Shown here: positions 59,801 through 64,000 of the stretch, piece by piece | Numbering within the stretch: position 1 is the stretch's first letter | Layout: each line of letters opens with the position of its first letter | DNA from: Gnomoniopsis sp. IMI 355080 | Lineage: Eukaryota > Ascomycota > Sordariomycetes > Diaporthales > Gnomoniaceae | DNA: 64,000 nt | NCBI GenBank assembly: GCA_027946555.1 | Contig: JAPEVC010000014.1 | Coordinates: 186,001-250,000, forward strand | Direction: 5' to 3' | Made by a program: the position numbers and the translations under genes | Notes under the pieces: generated by a model | What the model was told of the DNA's origin: nothing | The model's input: only the letters and a program-made list of their open reading frames with translations | Databases searched by the model: none

Positions 59801-60996
59801 GGCACCTCGATATCTCGAGATGGACTTCATGAGACACCAAAAAAGCAATACACAGTGATACTTTCCTTGAAGTAAAGCTTAGAAGACAAAAATGAATCAA
59901 CGCGGGATCGAACCGCGAACCTTGACGGACCTTGATGCGAACATCCAGGTTGTAATCCACTTGATTGTGAACGTCACGTGATAACCATTACACCATTGAT
60001 CCATGTCGGCCAAGATGGTCAAGTTGATACTATATCTATGGCATAGTGCTGACTCTTGAATACGGCACACCACGACTGCCGCAACGTCTGCCAAGGCAAA
60101 ATCAATGGATATGGACGCGATGATGGCGTTTACAAGTAGCGGACTGATTGACAGGTGCATCATGCGTCCGCCGTCGCGCACAAAGTCGTGACTCGTTCAT
60201 GAGACTGGGAACGTGAGGGGTACTAACTATTACCTCGCTGCAGGTGGTGATGAAGTTGCCTAGGTGGATGAGTCTCATACAACGATGCGGAGATGGAAAC
60301 CAAAGATCTTTCCAGACTCACATAACTTAGATCGTTGAGGGAAGGGGGGAAAGGATGAAAAGAAAGCATATTACCAGTGTTCAGGTCAAAAGGTGTCTGG
60401 ATGTGAGGTTGAAGTCTACAGAGCAGCTTATTTCGGCCGGTGATGGTCACTCCCAGAGGGCACCAATCCGAAAACCGTCTCCGGAGAATATGAGAGAACA
60501 TGCAGGACGAGCCATTGTGAGTTCTCGAATTTGAATCAATTGCGAATACAGGGAACAAACCGTCCTCATAGTGCTGTATATGGGAGAAGATTTCTCGCGG
60601 CGGGCGTCCAAAACTATTGTGGAAGGTGAATTTCTTTGTCTTCTAATCTCAAGCTTTCTAAATAGGTAGCTGTGCCTTTTCCCCAACTCCATGAAATCAT
60701 CAAGAACGAGCGCCAGCCTAAGTATGCAAAAGCAAACGGCGGCTGAACCATAGGTGAAGTCAGAGGCGATACGTCGAAATCCTCGCATGTTGTCATCAGG
60801 GGTCATCAAAGGTGTCACACGGAAGGCAATTTCTCTCACAGGGGATATCATAATTGCGCTCTTAGCCCATGGCATCGTCCCCAGTACCACAAAAGAGGCC
60901 TCAGACCACACCAACTATGCCTGTGAGAGACATACACGATGCCCAAAGGCTATGCCCGTAGGCGACCTATCCATCCAACCACCAATTCGCCAATGA
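56894..60996. other. 4.1 kb region containing only a tRNA gene
   Basis: Upstream of CDC48. Aside from the tRNA-Val gene at 59893-60002, I find no supported gene. A minus-strand frame near 60447-60880 has a hydrophobic N-terminal half, but no ATG at its upstream end and no recognisable motif, so I do not call it. Confidence 0.5.
59893..60002 (-). tRNA. tRNA-Val (anticodon CAC) with a 37-nt intron
   Basis: On the minus strand, exon 1 is 60002..59966 and exon 2 is 59928..59893, with the intron at 59965..59929. The acceptor stem is GGATCAA paired with TTGATTC (one G-U), with discriminator A. The D arm is GTG/CAC with loop TAATGGTTAT. The anticodon stem TGACG pairs with CGTCA across the intron, and the loop holds TT-CAC-A. 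The T arm is CGCGG-TTCGATC-CCGCG. The intron starts one base after the anticodon, the canonical nuclear position, and contains GTGGA, which can pair with the TTCAC of the anticodon loop as in standard pre-tRNA introns. The CCA end is not encoded, as expected in a eukaryote. It decodes GUG. Confidence 0.93.
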
Positions 60997-61668
60997 CTAC
61001 TGGATCAACCCCCCCCCCCAGCCGCTTGAACTCTGCTTCGAACTCATGGCTGCGGCCGCCTCCGAGAGATTATCCATCTGTGCATCGGAGGTCTTGATGA
61101 TCATGTTGGTGTAGTCGATCTTTGCGAGGTAAAGACCCGCCATGTCCACAGTGGTCACGGCGTTCTCCCTCATCAGGTCCTTTTGAGCCTTGACAATCTT
61201 CCTCTCCAGAACTGACAGCACCTTTCCGATCTCCTTGGTTTTGTCCTCCCAATCTTTCAATACATCGTTATTTCCATTCTTGGTATGGGCAAGCACGGCA
61301 TCCATCAGGCGAATGGCAAGCTGAATGGCCTCATGCTCGGCTGGGGTGATCGCAATTGTGATGACAGAACTCGTGTTCGGGTCCCCTCCTTGGGAGTCGT
61401 AGGGTATCGCAGGCACGACACAGCCAGCGGAGTTGCGACGATGGATGATTGGCTTAGGAGACATAGCGGGTGGATGCCTTGATGTGGAACATGGTCCGTT
61501 GACTAAGGCTGTATTTGGTATGAAGTCGGGATGAAGGGCCTGAGTTCCATCGTCCGTCAATATATCTTCCTTGCTGTAAATCTTATCGTCCTCGCGTTCC
61601 TGCGTAATGAGTTGCTTCGTCTGAGGGGTGTATAAGGCCTCCCGGGGTGAGGGGGCGGGATGGGACAA
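60997..61668 (-). CDS. Hypothetical protein, 5' end unresolved
   Basis: An open minus-strand frame of 223 codons ends at TAG 60997-60999. No ATG lies at its upstream end. The first in-frame ATG is at 61464 (MSPKPIIHRRN), giving 155 residues, while the upstream part (KEDILTDDGTQALHPDF) also looks coding. A spliced 5' exon is therefore likely. One possibility is the frame starting near 61986 with a GTACGT donor at about 61697, joined at the acceptor in GATTTACAG. That is speculative. The C-terminal 115 residues are predicted helical (ITPAEHEAIQLAIRLMDAVL, then WEDKTKEIGKVLSVLERKIV). The very end (GWGGGLIQ) is encoded by an 11-G run, so the stop depends on that tract length. No known family is recognised. 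Confidence 0.55.
   Translation of the reverse strand: MSHPAPSPREALYTPQTKQLITQEREDDKIYSKEDILTDDGTQALHPDFIPNTALVNGPCSTSRHPPAMSPKPIIHRRNSAGCVVPAIPYDSQGGDPNTSSVITIAITPAEHEAIQLAIRLMDAVLAHTKNGNNDVLKDWEDKTKEIGKVLSVLERKIVKAQKDLMRENAVTTVDMAGLYLAKIDYTNMIIKTSDAQMDNLSEAAAAMSSKQSSSGWGGGLIQ
61009..61019. repeat. Poly-C (poly-G on coding strand) run of 11 inside a coding region
   Basis: Eleven C on the plus strand. Read on the minus strand, they encode the end of Trp and three Gly codons just before the stop of the 60997-61668 frame. Confidence 0.9.
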
Positions 61669-62636
61669 ACGTAGAATTTAGCCATTGTTGACGTACCACG
61701 TGTGCTTTGCTGGGTTGAGAGATGGTGATATGTCTGCGTCTGGTGACGATGAATGTGTGAGATTCTTGAAAGAAGGAGGAAACAGTTTGCTTGGGCAAAA
61801 TAATGGAGGCAAGTTCAAACTGCGTTGGTTGTTCCACGACCTGGGCAGCTGGTTCAGTTTCCGAGTGTGTTTACCACGCAAAGTGACCACCTTAATGGGT
61901 CCCCATTTTGATATGCCGTTATTAGTATTACGAGCACTGTTTGACCTGAAGATGACTTGACTAGGCTTCAAGTTAAGATCTACCATGTCTTCGCTTGACC
62001 TGTGGTACACCATTTCTGGTTCCAGTGGTGCCGGCTAGACCGGACAGGCTTTGGCAGTGGCATCAATGAATGCCATTATCGACCGTAAGGCTACCAAGCC
62101 ACACTATCTGGAGCAGGGCTTGACGGAAGACCTCATACGTTAATCGCGGTTGGTACGTAACATCCTGTTGAAGGAACAGATATATATACACGAGTGGTTA
62201 GTCCTCAATTCTTTCCTTCAGTCCAACACCTTGGCTAAACCTGTACACAGTACGTTCTCACAAGTCTATGTTGGCCTGGCTGGACATGCCACGGACAGTC
62301 AGAGCACCAGTTCTCGTCGTCACTTCAACACTTGAAATTGTCATGTGACGCAGTGTCTGTGCCGGATGTCAGAGAAGGGCCGCCGAGGCTAAAGCAATTG
62401 AAGAGAAGGCGCACTCCGTCCTGGCTCGTTTTTTTGTTTATGATAACGCTGCTCTCAACGTCTTCTTGCGAATTGAGGACGAGGCAAAGGGCGCCTTGTG
62501 AATGTAGGGCTCACCAGACGGTCGACCATCTGATCGCTTCATGCCGGTTGCTTTGCCTGGTTCCTCGTCGCGCTGGAAAGTTGCCATTGATTAACCTCGC
62601 AAGCTGATTTTGCAACGTAGGTACCAGACCCAAACC
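61669..62636. other. Intergenic spacer
   Basis: Probable promoter (and perhaps a hidden 5' exon) of the hypothetical gene, and the 3' flank of the dehydrogenase gene. No other feature is seen. Confidence 0.4.
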
Positions 62637-63798
62637 TCACAACTTAGGCCCCCTTGCCTTCGCACTGTCATACCGCCTCCCCTCATCGTCCTGCTCCCGC
62701 ACACTTAAATCCGGCAGCTCTACCGGCATGATTCGCCGCGGCGAAGTCCCTGGCACGAGGGAATACTGAGAGAAGTCGGTGACACCACTATGGTGGCGGA
62801 GAAAATCCTCGTCCAGGAGTAGCTGTCCGTTCACAAGGGCTGCTGGTGCGCCGAGGATGGCAAGGATGGCATCCGAAAAGATAGTGGGCTTGCGAAGGTC
62901 ACTGCGTTCCGAGGCGTTGTTGCGGGAGAATTGCTCCGTGGCGGCGGATTGAATAGCCTGACCCATAGAAGTCAGTTTCATACATCCTCTACAACCCACA
63001 CTCAACAACAACAACATACATAACAGGGGAAGAACTCACCGCGGCAGGCCAGATACTCGTCACAGCCATTCCACTCTCGACTCTTCCTTGCCGTTCAAAA
63101 TCCATCGCTAGCCCCTTGGCCAACACGCTCATCCCGATCTTACCCATCGCATAGGCGGTCTTTCCGCGGAAGAAGCGGCTATAGATTGGCGGGCTGACAA
63201 TAATGATCCTACCGCCTACAGAGCTCTTTGTGAGGTGAGGGAGGCAGGCTTGCACGGCGCCATAGAGCCCCTCGGTGTTGACACGCTGCATGAGCTGGAA
63301 GCGCTTCATGGGCGTATCCTCAATAGAAGCCCACCAGATTGCTCCCGGATTGTAGATGAGAACGTCGAGGGTGCCATGTTGCTGCAGGGAGTCAGTATGA
63401 GTAGACATGTACGCAAACGCAAAGGGGCCGAGGGGACCGTGGCAGACCTCGACAGTTTTCCGGACAAGTTCCTGAATGCTGGTGAAGTCCCGGACATCAA
63501 CGGGAATTGCGAGCCCATCCCCGCCGATTTCCTTGATCTCGCGCCCGACGGTGCTGATAGTGGAGGCAGGGGAATTGGGATCAGGGGGAAATCGCGTGTT
63601 TGAGGCGTAGGCGTCGCTGATCGATTTGGCTGCTACGACAACTAAGGACGTTTTTTCAGCTCATAGTGTCGCCTCATACCTAAGTTAAGTAGTGTTTTTC
63701 TAACCAAAATAGCCATTCTTAGCTAGGTCAATGGCTACCTGTCTTCCTATGCCTCTTGACGCCCCTATCACGAGGGCTACAGGCTTTATTGGAGACAT
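62637..63798 (-). CDS. Short-chain dehydrogenase/reductase
   Basis: Four exons, 63798..63705, 63641..63448, 63381..63040 and 62957..62637, encode 316 residues. Classical SDR features are present. The Rossmann glycine motif is ALVIGASRGIG (Gly12, Gly16, Gly18). The NAG-equivalent is YNPGAIWW (Asn107). The catalytic triad is Ser159 (IIIVSPP), Tyr173 and Lys177 in YAMGK. The IWW and LMQRVNTEGLYGAVQACLPHL blocks and the C-terminal FSDAILAILGAPAALVNGQLLLDEDFLR recall HSDL2-like SDRs, peroxisomal or mitochondrial in animals. The last residues (RGPKL) resemble, but are not, a perfect peroxisomal SKL signal. The 66-bp second intron (donor GTCTGC, with ACTGAC before CTGCAG) is a multiple of three and has no stop. 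Its removal gives a normal KTVEQHGTLDVLIYN turn. The substrate is unknown. Confidence 0.9.
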
Positions 63799-64000
63799 GC
63801 TGATGGATAGCGATCAAGTCGGATGTGGGGCAAGCATGGCAAAGGTCAGAGAGGGAATATGAATTTACGTATGGATACAACTCCTCATTAATGTTCGGTC
63901 AAAGAGTCGATCGGTCGTTGTTCGAGAGATGACCTTTAGATTACTGATACGGAAGAGGAAGTCTACTTGATTTGGAGACGTGGTAAGCCGAGCCGAGGCC

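Noticed and set aside
60447..60914. A 155-codon minus-strand frame with a hydrophobic start
   Set aside because: No ATG at its upstream end, no clear donor or acceptor partner, and no recognisable motif. Not called, though it could be part of an unannotated gene.

Overview
This window looks like nuclear DNA of a filamentous ascomycete (Pezizomycotina, probably Sordariomycetes). The genes are eukaryotic, monocistronic and broken by short introns (about 50-200 bp, GTRNGT donors, CTRAY-like branch sites, YAG acceptors). The identifiable proteins are fungal housekeeping proteins: RPC19, a complex I LYR subunit, BUD31, adenosine kinase, RPL2, Atg1, ornithine aminotransferase, GPI10, a Sac7-type RhoGAP and CDC48. 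All exon structures were worked out by hand from splice signals and checked for continuous frame. There is no CRISPR array, bacterial operon, rRNA, intact transposon or recognisable biosynthetic cluster.

Layout. 1-3.7 kb: a 3'-truncated acidic protein (minus), a weak candidate exon, and a nuclear-looking low-complexity protein with a phospho-SUMO motif (minus). 3.7-10.5 kb: a 6.9 kb stretch with no credible gene. 10.5-13.9 kb: a compact block of four small genes, RPC19 (+), NDUFA6/nuo14.8-like (-), BUD31 (+) and a ZNF511-type C2H2 protein (-), arranged as alternating convergent and divergent pairs. 14.9-17.8 kb: an Est1/SMG7-type protein (+). 18.3-21.3 kb: adenosine kinase and ribosomal protein L2/uL2 (both -). 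23.0-25.4 kb: a WHIM-type chromatin protein (+). 26.4-27.4 kb: an isocitrate lyase/PEP mutase superfamily enzyme (+). 28.2-31.4 kb: ATG1 (-), with a 5.6 kb gene-free stretch upstream. 37.0-38.6 kb: ornithine aminotransferase (-). 39.5-41.5 kb: GPI10 (+), convergent with an MFS anion:cation symporter (-, 42.1-43.9 kb). 46.7-49.4 kb: RhoGAP (-). 49.4-54.2 kb: gene-free. 54.2-56.9 kb: CDC48 (-). 59.9 kb: an intron-containing tRNA-Val(CAC) (-). 61.0-61.7 kb: an unrecognised small protein (-). 62.6-63.8 kb: a short-chain dehydrogenase (-).

The genes do not form one pathway. They cover transcription (RPC19), splicing (BUD31), translation (RPL2, tRNA-Val), respiration (NDUFA6), nucleoside salvage (adenosine kinase), arginine catabolism (OAT), autophagy (ATG1), GPI anchor synthesis (GPI10), protein segregation/degradation (CDC48), Rho signalling and chromatin. 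Roughly 30 kb of the window is intergenic, in several multi-kilobase blocks that carry microsatellites and G/C homopolymers. I did not find a convincing new biological system. The best leads are the PDSM-bearing nuclear protein, a symmetric cassette exon in CDC48, the odd second intron of the Est1-like gene, a gene end set by an 11-G tract, and four G/C runs of exactly 11 bp.
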